The translations under genes were made by a program, and so were the position numbers. The notes under the pieces were generated by a model. It did no database searches. It was not told the origin of the DNA and saw only the letters and a list, made by a program, of their open reading frames with translations. Shown piece after piece: positions 1-6,866 of a stretch of 14,882 nucleotides of DNA (position 1 is its first letter; each line of letters opens with the position of its first letter). Origin of the DNA: Methylacidiphilum sp. (GTDB lineage: Bacteria; Verrucomicrobiota; Verrucomicrobiia; CAIQCK01); assembly GCA_020718125.1 (NCBI GenBank), contig DYDC01000018.1, positions 1 to 14,882 on the forward strand. Direction: 5' to 3'.

Positions 1-373
1 GCCGCTGTCGTCTGCGGAAGTCCCACAGCGTGTTGGCATCCGGCGCCTTGTCGGCCAGCGTCCAGCCGATGAACTGTTGGAAGCTCAAGCGGTCGTTGAT
101 CTGATACTCGGTCTGCTCGTCGGAGAGGTTGAAGAAGCGTTGCACCAACAATGCCTTGAACATCTTCAGCGGATCGTTGGGGCGCGGCCCGCCGGGGCCT
201 TGGGCGGGTTTCTCCAACGCCGCTTCCAACAGGGGGCGAAAGCTCTCCCAATCGATCACGGCATCAAGGCGGCTCAACGGATTGCCCTTGGCCAGGAGCC
301 ATTGGACGCGCAGTTCCACGTCAAAGAATCCGGGGGGTTGGGAGGCTTTGCAGCTCTTTTTCAAGGTCTTCAT
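1..373 (-). CDS. IS5-type transposase, N-terminal part (runs off left edge)
   Basis: Reading the reverse strand from an ATG at 373 gives an uninterrupted frame to the window edge, 124 codons long. It begins MKTLKKSCKASQPPGFF and contains NDPLKMFKALLVQ (M at residue 71), LSFQQFIGW, and PDANTLWDFR (residues 111-120). These are hallmarks of the N-terminal DUF772 region of IS5/IS1182-type DDE transposases, which cut and rejoin element ends. The catalytic DDE residues would lie beyond the left edge, so activity cannot be judged. An in-frame stop at 386-388 fixes the start at 373. A GGAGG (396-400 on the complement) sits about 22 nt upstream, too far for an ideal ribosome site. No stop or frameshift is visible in this part. 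The terminal inverted repeat should lie between about 374 and 480, but I cannot identify it with only one end present. The family call is firm and the subgroup is not. Confidence 0.85.
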   Translation of the reverse strand, partial: MKTLKKSCKASQPPGFFDVELRVQWLLAKGNPLSRLDAVIDWESFRPLLEAALEKPAQGPGGPRPNDPLKMFKALLVQRFFNLSDEQTEYQINDRLSFQQFIGWTLADKAPDANTLWDFRRRQR

Positions 374-538
374 GCGGCCATTGTATCAGCGCTTTCCTCC
401 ACAGCAAATAGTGTCGTTATTCCTCGTCATTTTTTCTGAGTTACCGGAGGCGCCCTTTGGAAGAAGCTCGCGACAACGGTCACTGGGATGAACTCTGGCT
501 TACGGCTTGATGGCGCGGGTTCCGAGTTGCGCCCGCGC

Positions 539-564
539 AAAAACCGTCGTGAAAAACCGTCTTG
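539..564 (+). repeat. 13-bp tandem repeat abutting the nusA promoter
   Basis: Two adjacent copies, AAAAACCGTCGTG (539-551) and AAAAACCGTCTTG (552-564), match at 12 of 13 positions. The second copy runs into the TTG of the -35 box. Direct repeats at one helical turn plus a few bases beside a -35 box resemble activator or repressor sites. They could equally be a chance duplication. No regulator can be named. Confidence 0.5.
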
Positions 565-589
565 ACCCCTCATTTTCCTTCGATATACT
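562..589 (+). promoter_or_regulatory. sigma70-type promoter for the nusA-infB operon
   Basis: TTGACC (562-567) and TATACT (584-589) are separated by 16 nt. Each box has one mismatch to the TTGACA/TATAAT consensus. Predicted transcription would start near 596, giving a leader of about 90 nt before nusA. It is the best promoter-like sequence upstream of the operon on this strand and lies outside coding DNA. Confidence 0.7.
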
Positions 590-624
590 CTGCGCACTTG
601 TTCGGAAAGATTTGTCGTCCGGGG

Positions 625-651
625 AAGAGTGGGCTTGACCCACTCTTTTGT
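625..651 (+). terminator. Terminator-like hairpin in the nusA leader (candidate attenuator)
   Basis: AAGAGTGGG (625-633) pairs perfectly with CCCACTCTT (639-647) around a 5-nt loop. The second arm runs into a T-rich tract ending near 653 (TTTTGTTTC). This is the layout of an intrinsic terminator. It lies about 30 nt after the predicted transcription start and before nusA. The only upstream gene points the other way, so the hairpin does not end an upstream transcript. NusA is known to promote pausing and termination at such hairpins, so feedback control of nusA is a reasonable inference. No clear anti-terminator arm is visible. Confidence 0.6.
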
Positions 652-685
652 TTCTGGGCGCATGCCATCCGATCAAGTCCGAGTT

Positions 686-1963
686 ATGAACGGCGATTTA
701 CTGGCAGCATTGGATTATTTCGAGCGCGAGAAGGGTGTTGACCGCAAGACCCTTCTGGAAGCGATCGAAACCGCCGTGCTTTCCGCCGCCAAGAAAAGCG
801 TCGGTCCCGCCCGCGATCTTCGGGTGGAAATTGACCGCAAGACCGGCGCCATGCGGTGTCTCGCAAAACTAAAGGTCGTTGAACGAGTCGCTTCCCCCCA
901 CGACGAGATCGCAATCACCCGCGCCCGGGGCATCAAGCCGGACGCCCAACTCGACGAAGACGTGGACGTGGAAGTCACGCCCGCCGGTTTCGGGCGCATT
1001 GCCGCCCAGACCGCCAAGCAGGCGATGATGCAGCGCATCCGCGCGTTCGAGAAGGAGCGCATCTTCGAGGAGTTCAAGGACCGCGTCGGCGACATCCTCA
1101 ATGGCACCGTCCGCCGCTTCGAGCGCAGCGACGTGATCGTGGACGTGGGCAAAGCCGAAGCCCTCATGCCCCACAAGGAACGCGTCCCGACCGAGGAATA
1201 CATGGCCGGCGACCGCATCCGGGCGTTGTTGCTCGAAATCCAGCCGACGCCGCATGGCCCCGAGTTGATCCTGAGCCGGTCCCATCCTGACTTTGTCATC
1301 CGCCTCATGGAACTCGAGGTCAACGAAATCAAGACCGGCCAGGTGAAAATCCATGCCATTGCCCGCGAGGCCGGCTACCGCACCAAGCTCGCCGTCATGT
1401 CGCTCAACGACAAAGTCGAGCCGGTCGGGGCCTGCGTCGGCATGAAGGGCGTCCGCATCAAAAACATCGTCCGCGAACTCAACAACGAGAAGATTGACAT
1501 CATCCGCTGGGACAAGGACGCGAAGGCCTTCGTCAACGCGGCCCTCTCGCCCGCCAAGCTCCGCAGCATCGAGGTGGACGAGGCCAGCCAGACCGTCAAA
1601 GTCCTCGTGGACGAAGACCAGCTTTCCCTCGCCATCGGCAAACGCGGCCAGAACGTCCGCCTCGCCAGCAAACTGACAGGCTGGAAGATTGACATCCAGA
1701 AGAACGAGACCGTCCGGGAAACCTTCGAGGGCAAGGTCAAGGGCGCCGTGGACGCCCTTGCCACCGTGCCCGGCATCGGCGCCGAGCTTGCGGACAAGCT
1801 GGTGCACGGCGGCCTGCCGACCATTGATGATATTCTGGGCGCGGATACCGCGGACATCGCGGAGCTGCTCAGTGTCGAGGAAGAACAAGCAAAAACAATT
1901 CAAGAGGCCGCGGCGGCCGCACACGAGAAAGCCAGCCAGCCGGCCTCACCAGCCGGCGCATGA
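686..1963 (+). CDS. nusA: Transcription termination/antitermination factor NusA
   Basis: The 425-residue product binds RNA polymerase and nascent RNA and modulates pausing, termination and antitermination. The N-terminal polymerase-binding domain covers about residues 1-130 (MNGDLLAALDYFEREKGVDR start). An S1 domain follows at about 134-185. The two KH domains have GxxG loops GMKG (252-255) and GKRG (318-321). The C-terminal tail holds one helix-hairpin-helix-like unit (VPGIGAELADKLVHGG, from residue 361) and an Ala-rich end. The length lies between the short Bacillus type (about 370) and E. coli (495, two acidic repeats). I chose ATG 686 because family alignment begins there. In-frame GTG 629 lies inside the leader hairpin and ATG 662 adds eight unconserved residues; none of the three has a strong Shine-Dalgarno. 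It is the first gene of the operon, 64 nt before infB. rimP, often its upstream neighbour, is absent. Confidence 0.95.
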   Translation: MNGDLLAALDYFEREKGVDRKTLLEAIETAVLSAAKKSVGPARDLRVEIDRKTGAMRCLAKLKVVERVASPHDEIAITRARGIKPDAQLDEDVDVEVTPAGFGRIAAQTAKQAMMQRIRAFEKERIFEEFKDRVGDILNGTVRRFERSDVIVDVGKAEALMPHKERVPTEEYMAGDRIRALLLEIQPTPHGPELILSRSHPDFVIRLMELEVNEIKTGQVKIHAIAREAGYRTKLAVMSLNDKVEPVGACVGMKGVRIKNIVRELNNEKIDIIRWDKDAKAFVNAALSPAKLRSIEVDEASQTVKVLVDEDQLSLAIGKRGQNVRLASKLTGWKIDIQKNETVRETFEGKVKGAVDALATVPGIGAELADKLVHGGLPTIDDILGADTADIAELLSVEEEQAKTIQEAAAAAHEKASQPASPAGA

Positions 1964-2027
1964 AGCCGCTGCCGGTCAGCCATAACCCGTCCCGGTGGAC
2001 GGAGCGAGTGACGGACAGGAACAAACC

Positions 2028-4424
2028 ATGGGCGTTCGCGTTTACGAACTTTCCAAGAAGTATGGAGTCGAGAATGCAGTTCTGATCGAGAAACTGCATT
2101 CCATCGGCTACAAGTCCGTCAAGCAACCCTCCAACACCATAGACAAGATCACCGCCGAGTTCCTTGTGAAGGAACTCGGTCTTGTCGAAGTCGCGCCACC
2201 CCCGCCACCCCCGCCACCCCCCGCTCCAGCCGCTCCGCCACCGCCGCCCGCGACTGCCGCGCCTCCCAAGCCTGCCATTGCGGGTGCGCCCCCGGCGGCA
2301 GTGCCAACCACCGGTCCGCGGCCTGCGGTCACGCCTCCCATCGGCATCGGCAGGGCAATGATGCAGACCGTCGTCGCGCCACGTCCGGCTTCGTTGGCCG
2401 CCCCCTGGCCGCGCGTCGCGCCCGCCGGGCCTGTGGCACGGCAAGTCCAGCCCACTGCGCCAACCCGGCCATCCATGCCGGCTGCGCACATCGCGCACAA
2501 ACTTACATCCCCCGCGGCGCCCACCACGCAAGCGCCCGCCGCGCAGCCACCGTCGCCGGCGAAACCGGCCGAACAGCCGAACACACCCGCATCGCTCGCG
2601 CGCGCCCATATCCCGCCCGACCGCATCATCCAGATGCGCTCGCCCGTGCTCGTGCGCGACCTTGCGACCCGGCTGAAGCTGAAACCTTTCCAGGTCATCT
2701 CCGAACTGATGCAGTTGGGCGTCTTCGCCAAAGTCACCGACGCCATCGAGGAAGACAACGCCAAGCGCCTCTGCGGCAAACGCGGCTACTTCTTCGTCCT
2801 CGAAAAACGCGAGCATGATCGCGCCCAGGTCCACAAACCGCCTCCCGTAGTCAAACCAGCGGCAATCGTCGAGGAGAAGCCCGAGGACCTCAAACACCGC
2901 CCGCCGGTGGTCACCATCATGGGCCATGTGGATCACGGCAAGACCTCGCTGCTCGACGCCATCCGCAAGGCCAATGTTGCCGCCGGCGAAGCTGGAGGCA
3001 TCACCCAACACATCGGCGCCTACACCGTCATGGCCCCCTCCCCCCACAAGGAAAAGGCGGGCCAGCACGACCAGATCACCTTCCTCGACACGCCGGGCCA
3101 TGAGGCGTTCACCAAGATGCGCGCCCGAGGCGCCAACGTCACGGACATCGCCGTGCTCGTCGTTGCCGCCGACGACGGTGTCATGCCGCAGACCATTGAG
3201 TCCATCAACCACGCCAAAGCCGCCAAGGTGCCGATCATCGTCGCGGTCAACAAGATTGACGCGCCCGGTTCCAATCCGCTCAAGGTCAAGACCCAGATTC
3301 AGCAACACGGCCTCAACGTCGAGGAATTCGGCGGCGACGTTATCTGCTGCGAAGTCAGCGCCACCAAAAAGCTCGGCATCGAGAAACTCCTCGAGAACAT
3401 CATCCTCCAGGCGGAAATGCTCGAGCTGAAGGCCAACCCGAAACGGAAGGCCATCGGCATCATCATCGAAGCCGAACTGCAGGCTGGCGCCGGTCCCACC
3501 GCCACCGTGCTGGTGCGCTCCGGCACCCTCAAGCAGGGCGATCCCGTCATTTGCGGCCCGTTCTGGGGCAAGATTCGCGCCATGCTCGACGACCATGGCC
3601 AGAAGATCAAGCAAGCCGGGCCGGCAATGCCCGTGCAGATTCTTGGCCTCAACGGCGTGCCCGAACCGAGCGCGGAACTCACCGTCATTGCGAGCGAGAA
3701 GGAAGCGCGCGAGCTGGCCACAAACAAGCGGGAAGAACTGCGCATCAGCGCCGCCGAGCCGGCCCGCAAAGCCACACGCGAGGCCCTTTTTGCCGCGTTC
3801 GAGGCCGGCGAGAAGAAGACCCTCAACATCGTCCTCAAGGGCGACGTGCAAGGGTCCCTTGAAGCAATTGCCGCCGCGCTCAAGGACATCCAGAGCGAGA
3901 AGATCAATCTCGAAATCATCCACACCGCTGTCGGCGCCATCGGCGAGAACGACGTTTTGCTCGCCTCTGCCAGCCAGGGCATCATCGTCGGCTTCGGTGT
4001 CAAGCTGGCCCCCGGCGCCAGCGACCTCGCCAAGCGCGAGGGCGTCGAGATCCGCCTCTACTCGATCATCTACGAACTGATTGATTCCGTGAAGGAAGCC
4101 CTGGCCGGCCAACTCGAACCCGTGAGCAAGGAAGTCATCGTTGGCCACGTCGAAGTCAAACAGGTTTTCGAGGTCTCCAAAGGCACCGTTGCCGGCTGCG
4201 TCGTCACCGACGGCCGCGTCACACACGGCGGTCGCGCCCGTGTCCTGCGCCGCAAGGCGGTCCAATACGAAAGCTTCATCCAGACCCTGCGCCGCTTTCA
4301 GGACGACGTGAAAGAAGTCCGCGCCGGACTCGACTGCGGCATCCGCGTCGAGGGCTATCAAGACTACCAGACCGGCGACATCATCGAGATCTACACCGTC
4401 GAAAAGGTCGCGCAGAAACTCTAG
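2028..4424 (+). CDS. infB: Translation initiation factor IF-2
   Basis: This 798-residue GTPase brings initiator fMet-tRNA to the 30S subunit and promotes 50S joining. Residues 1-50 form the IF2-N domain (MGVRVYELSKKYGVE). A long Pro/Ala linker (about 55-190) follows, including nine consecutive prolines at 57-65. A second IF2-N-like segment lies at about 198-265. The G domain has G1 GHVDHGKT (299-306), G2 around ITQHIGAY, G3 DTPGH (354-358), G4 NKID (408-411) and G5 SAT (from 444). Domains II, III and the fMet-tRNA-binding C-domain complete the protein, which ends at VEKVAQKL. ATG 2028 is preceded by AGGA (2017-2020) at 7 nt, the clearest ribosome site in this operon. An upstream in-frame GTG at 1995 would add 11 unconserved residues. 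All nucleotide-binding residues are present, so it should be functional. Confidence 0.97.
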   Translation: MGVRVYELSKKYGVENAVLIEKLHSIGYKSVKQPSNTIDKITAEFLVKELGLVEVAPPPPPPPPPAPAAPPPPPATAAPPKPAIAGAPPAAVPTTGPRPAVTPPIGIGRAMMQTVVAPRPASLAAPWPRVAPAGPVARQVQPTAPTRPSMPAAHIAHKLTSPAAPTTQAPAAQPPSPAKPAEQPNTPASLARAHIPPDRIIQMRSPVLVRDLATRLKLKPFQVISELMQLGVFAKVTDAIEEDNAKRLCGKRGYFFVLEKREHDRAQVHKPPPVVKPAAIVEEKPEDLKHRPPVVTIMGHVDHGKTSLLDAIRKANVAAGEAGGITQHIGAYTVMAPSPHKEKAGQHDQITFLDTPGHEAFTKMRARGANVTDIAVLVVAADDGVMPQTIESINHAKAAKVPIIVAVNKIDAPGSNPLKVKTQIQQHGLNVEEFGGDVICCEVSATKKLGIEKLLENIILQAEMLELKANPKRKAIGIIIEAELQAGAGPTATVLVRSGTLKQGDPVICGPFWGKIRAMLDDHGQKIKQAGPAMPVQILGLNGVPEPSAELTVIASEKEARELATNKREELRISAAEPARKATREALFAAFEAGEKKTLNIVLKGDVQGSLEAIAAALKDIQSEKINLEIIHTAVGAIGENDVLLASASQGIIVGFGVKLAPGASDLAKREGVEIRLYSIIYELIDSVKEALAGQLEPVSKEVIVGHVEVKQVFEVSKGTVAGCVVTDGRVTHGGRARVLRRKAVQYESFIQTLRRFQDDVKEVRAGLDCGIRVEGYQDYQTGDIIEIYTVEKVAQKL

Positions 4425-4432
4425 TAACGTGC

Positions 4433-4481
4433 AATGCGTGATGCGTAAGGCCGGAATTGCGCATCACGTATTCCGCATCAC
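4433..4481 (+). promoter_or_regulatory. Long hairpin and repeat in the infB-rbfA spacer
   Basis: Bases 4433-4448 pair with 4457-4472 to form a 16-bp stem (core GTGATGCG/CGCATCAC, two G-U wobbles) with an 8-nt loop GGCCGGAA. A further copy of CGCATCAC lies at 4474-4481, 14 nt from the one in the stem. There is no T-tract, so it is not a standard terminator. The stem ends 11 nt before the rbfA ATG, exactly where a ribosome site would lie, and no Shine-Dalgarno is visible. It could shield rbfA initiation, mark a processing site, or be an interspersed REP-like element. Confidence 0.55.
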
Positions 4482-4483
4482 CC

Positions 4484-4846
4484 ATGTCCACCTACCGAAT
4501 GCGCCGCGTCTCCGAGCTGGTCAAGCAGGAGGTCAGTGAAATCATCCGCCGCGACGTCGCCACCGGCGATATCGGCCTGATCACCGTCACCGGCTGTGAA
4601 GTCGCCAGCGACCTCAAAAACGCCCGCGTCTATGTCAGCGTCATCGGCGACGCCGCAAAACAAGCCGCCGCCCTCGCGTTACTCGAACGCCATCGCGGCC
4701 ACATCCAGCACGCCCTCGGCCGCGCTGTGGCGCTCAAATACACGCCCCACCTTCACTTCCTGATTGACGAAGGCATGGAGCGCGGCGAGCGCATCTTCCG
4801 AATTCTTGACGAACTGGAGCACGAGAAGCCCTCGAATGAGCCTTGA
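4484..4846 (+). CDS. rbfA: 30S ribosome-binding factor RbfA
   Basis: This 120-residue, single KH-like domain protein binds the immature 30S subunit and helps process and fold the 5' end of 16S rRNA. The start MSTYRMRRVSELVKQEVSEI and the core LITVTGCEVASDLKNARVYV match the family pattern (N-terminal helix, then beta-strand T-V-T). The end, HFLIDEGMERGERIFRILDEL, is also typical. ATG 4484 was chosen over ATG 4499 because the extra residues fit family starts. No Shine-Dalgarno is seen and a long hairpin lies immediately upstream. The gene overlaps the following DHH gene by 11 nt, consistent with translational coupling. Confidence 0.93.
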   Translation: MSTYRMRRVSELVKQEVSEIIRRDVATGDIGLITVTGCEVASDLKNARVYVSVIGDAAKQAAALALLERHRGHIQHALGRAVALKYTPHLHFLIDEGMERGERIFRILDELEHEKPSNEP

Positions 4847-5819
4847 CCCCGCCCGCCAGATCGGCGACCTCGTCCGGCAGTGCCAGACGTTTCTGGTTGC
4901 CGGCCACTACCGTCCCGATGGCGACGTGCTTGGCTGCCAGATCGCGCTGGGGCTGGCACTGCAAGCCCTCGGCAAGTCCGTCGAGGTCTGGAACCAGGAC
5001 GGTTTGCCGCAAAAATACTCCTTCCTGCCGCAAAGCGGGCTGCTACAGAAACCGCCCGCCGCGCCGCACGATTTCGACGTAGTGCTCGCCGTGGACACCG
5101 CCACCTATGAGCGGCTCGGCACGGTTCGGGAGCGCATCGCGTCCCGCAAAGCGCTCGTGAACATCGACCACCACGGCAGCAACGAGCGGTTCGGCGACCT
5201 CGTCTGGGTCGAGCCGCGCGCCGCCGCCAGCGCCGAGCTTGTCTATCGCCTGCTTCGCGCCAACGACTGGCCCGTGACAGCCGACATTGCCGCCAGCCTT
5301 TACGTCGGCCTCGCCACCGACACCGGCTCGTTTCAGTATTCGTCCACCACCCCTCAAACGCTGCGCATCGCCGCCGAGTTGCTGGAGGCGGGCGCCGACG
5401 GAGCGGAGTTGTGCCGGCTCAGCTTCCAGAGCTTCCCGATGCGGCGGCTGAAGCTGCTGCAACAAGTCCTGGCAAACGTCCGGTTCCGCTGCGATGACCA
5501 CATCGGCAGCTTCTGGATCACGGATGAGACGTTCCGCCAGACCGGCGCGCTGCCGGAGGACACCGAGAACCTCATTGACCACGTCCGCGCGATTGACAGC
5601 GTCGTCGCGGCGGCGTTGTTCGAGGCGGGCCGCGACGGCATCATCCGCATCAGCCTGCGCTCCAAATCACCCAAGGTCAGCGCCGACGCCATCGCCGCGA
5701 AGTTCGGCGGCGGCGGCCACCCCGGAGCCGCCGGCGCGCGCATCGAGGGCGACCCCGCATCCGTCGAGACCGCCGTGCTGGCTGAGATGGAGAACGCCGT
5801 CCGCGCCGCCGGCCTGTAA
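4836..5819 (+). CDS. nrnA: DHH/DHHA1 phosphoesterase, NrnA-like (nano-RNase / pAp phosphatase)
   Basis: The 327-residue protein has the DHH-family metal-binding motifs: HYRPDGD (24-30), D87 in AVDTA, the signature DHH at 111-113 (NIDHHGSNE), and D162 in LATDTGSF. The C-terminal DHHA1 substrate-binding motif GGGGHPGAAG lies at 291-300. NrnA proteins use manganese to degrade 2-5 nt RNAs and dephosphorylate pAp; some relatives act on cyclic dinucleotide products (pApA, pGpG). Exact substrate preference cannot be read from sequence. This position between rbfA and truB is common for the family. The ATG overlaps the rbfA end by 11 nt (a GGAG lies about 17 nt upstream), and the downstream gene is 314 nt away. 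The first motif has R-P-D-G-D where many members have N-P-D-G-D, a mild variation. Confidence 0.88.
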   Translation: MSLDPARQIGDLVRQCQTFLVAGHYRPDGDVLGCQIALGLALQALGKSVEVWNQDGLPQKYSFLPQSGLLQKPPAAPHDFDVVLAVDTATYERLGTVRERIASRKALVNIDHHGSNERFGDLVWVEPRAAASAELVYRLLRANDWPVTADIAASLYVGLATDTGSFQYSSTTPQTLRIAAELLEAGADGAELCRLSFQSFPMRRLKLLQQVLANVRFRCDDHIGSFWITDETFRQTGALPEDTENLIDHVRAIDSVVAAALFEAGRDGIIRISLRSKSPKVSADAIAAKFGGGGHPGAAGARIEGDPASVETAVLAEMENAVRAAGL

Positions 5820-6133
5820 AACAGAAGAGACCCCGACCCGAAAGCCGGGGCCTCTCCGAGCGACGCAGGCGTCAAAGCGGTCGCCCTCCGCCGGGAGGTT
5901 GCGCGGGGCCTCAGGAGGCTTCAGGCGGGAACCCCGCGCACGACGCCCGCATTTTTGCCGCCCAGATCCTGCGGCCTTCACGGCTGCAAGCGCCTATTTT
6001 GACTCGCCAGCCGTCCAACCGTTCAAGGAAGTTTTTGCCATGGGCACACACGCAGCCCAGCGGCACAACTCGCTTGCATGGCGGTCGCCCTGCTCCTACG
6101 CTCTGCCGCTCGCAACTTGCGCGAACGAACACA
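5820..6133 (+). other. Structured spacer between nrnA and truB
   Basis: This 314-base gap is unusually long for the operon. Its first half holds four consecutive GC-rich hairpins. They are AGAG-A-CCCCG/CGGGG-C-CTCT (5826-5855), GACGC-AG-GCGTC (5862-5873), CCTCC-GCCG-GGAGG (5885-5898) and GCGCGGGG/CCCCGCGC (5901-5908 with 5932-5939, containing an inner GCCT/AGGC). A competing stem, GCGGG (5925-5929) with CCCGC (5946-5950), is followed by ATTTTT (5951-5956) and could act as a terminator. The second half contains a possible small leader ORF (6040-6156). A TTGACT at 5999-6004 has no good -10 box. It does not match an RNA family I can name. Confidence 0.5.
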
Positions 6134-6156
6134 ATGAACGAACTCACTCCATTTGA
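6040..6156 (+). CDS. Possible 38-residue leader ORF overlapping the truB start
   Basis: ATG 6040 is preceded by AAGGAAG (6025-6031) at 8 nt, a better ribosome site than any near truB. The frame encodes MGTHAAQRHNSLAWR and ends with TGA at 6154-6156, 23 nt inside truB in another frame. A short upstream ORF ending just past a start codon can couple translation to the downstream gene. The peptide has no recognisable motif, signal or hydrophobic stretch, and the ORF may be fortuitous. Confidence 0.25.
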   Translation: MGTHAAQRHNSLAWRSPCSYALPLATCANEHNERTHSI

Positions 6157-6856
6157 CGGCGTGCTGCTGGTGGACAAGCCGAAGACCTGGACGTCGCACG
6201 ATGTGGTGGCCAAGATTCGCGGCCACTTTCGCTTCAAGAAGGTCGGCCACTGCGGCACCCTCGACCCGATGGCCACCGGCCTGTTGGTCTTGGTGCTCGG
6301 CCGGGCCACAAAACTCAGTGAACGCCTCATGGGCGACGACAAGGCCTACGAGGGCGCGATGCTGCTCGGCGCCACCACCGACACCGCCGACTGTGACGGG
6401 CGGGTCGTGGAAACCAGGCCGGTGCCGCCGTTGACCGAAGCGCAACTGGTCGAGGTCATGGCCAAGTTCAAGGGTGACACCTACCAGATCCCGCCGATGG
6501 TCAGCGCCATCAAGCACGAGGGCCAGCCGCTCTACAAACTGGCCCGCAAAGGCATCGAGGTCGAGCGCGAGCCGCGCCTGATCCACATCTATGAGCTTCG
6601 TCTCCTGAAGTTCGAGCCGCCGCGCATCGAGTTCCGGCTCGCCTGCACGAAAGGCACCTATGTCCGCACGCTGGCCGCCGACATCGGCAAGGCGCTCGAC
6701 TGCGGCGCCCACCTGGCCGAGTTGCGCCGCACCGTGTCCGGAAAATTCGATGTGAAGGACGCCCACGCGCTGGAGCAAATCCTCGCGCAGCCAAAGGACA
6801 GGCTGACCCAATGGATCATGCCCCTGCTTGAGGTCGCGCGGGGCTTGCAGCCGTAA
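6134..6856 (+). CDS. truB: tRNA pseudouridine-55 synthase TruB
   Basis: The 240-residue enzyme isomerises U55 of the tRNA T-arm to pseudouridine. The N-terminal motif FDGVLLVDKPKTWTSHDVV (7-25) and the catalytic segment GHCGTLDPMATGLL with Asp44 are intact. The nucleotide-binding motif GTYVRTLAADIG and LAELRRTVSGKF follow. Typical E. coli and Bacillus proteins are about 310 residues and end in a PUA-like domain; this one stops after the catalytic fold, so that domain is missing or rudimentary. ATG 6134 is chosen because family homology starts there; the frame is open upstream to 5999 but that stretch looks non-coding. No Shine-Dalgarno is seen. ribF begins 10 nt after the stop. Confidence 0.94.
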   Translation: MNELTPFDGVLLVDKPKTWTSHDVVAKIRGHFRFKKVGHCGTLDPMATGLLVLVLGRATKLSERLMGDDKAYEGAMLLGATTDTADCDGRVVETRPVPPLTEAQLVEVMAKFKGDTYQIPPMVSAIKHEGQPLYKLARKGIEVEREPRLIHIYELRLLKFEPPRIEFRLACTKGTYVRTLAADIGKALDCGAHLAELRRTVSGKFDVKDAHALEQILAQPKDRLTQWIMPLLEVARGLQP

Positions 6857-6866
6857 ACTTGCCGCC

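Larger units (their letters stand above)
374..685. other. Intergenic region between IS element and nusA
   Basis: These 312 bases carry no convincing gene. The part nearest the transposase probably includes the unseen end of the insertion sequence. A GC-rich dyad follows: GCGCGGG at 513-519 pairs with CCCGCGC at 532-538, overlapping the 14-bp palindrome TTGCGC-CC-GCGCAA at 527-540. Then come a 13-bp tandem repeat (539-564), a sigma70-type promoter (562-589), a terminator-like hairpin (625-650) and the nusA start. In many bacteria rimP precedes nusA; no rimP-like frame is present here. Confidence 0.7.

Noticed and set aside
427..663. Reverse frame of 78 codons upstream of nusA
   Set aside because: Covers the promoter and hairpin, has no ribosome site or recognisable motif.
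629..685. GTG 629 or ATG 662 as the nusA start
   Set aside because: Adds residues absent from the family and places the start within the leader hairpin; ATG 686 matches the conserved NusA N-terminus.
1869..4361. Reverse frame of 830 codons opposite infB
   Set aside because: IF2 on the forward strand has every G motif; the reverse frame is a GC-skewed shadow rich in Asp/Gly/Arg.
5999..6133. N-terminal extension of TruB from TTG 5999
   Set aside because: The 45 extra residues are unlike any TruB and homology begins at the ATG at 6134.
6840..6866. FMN riboswitch before ribF
   Set aside because: Only 10 nt separate truB and ribF and none of the conserved RFN sequence blocks appear here or in the spacer before truB.
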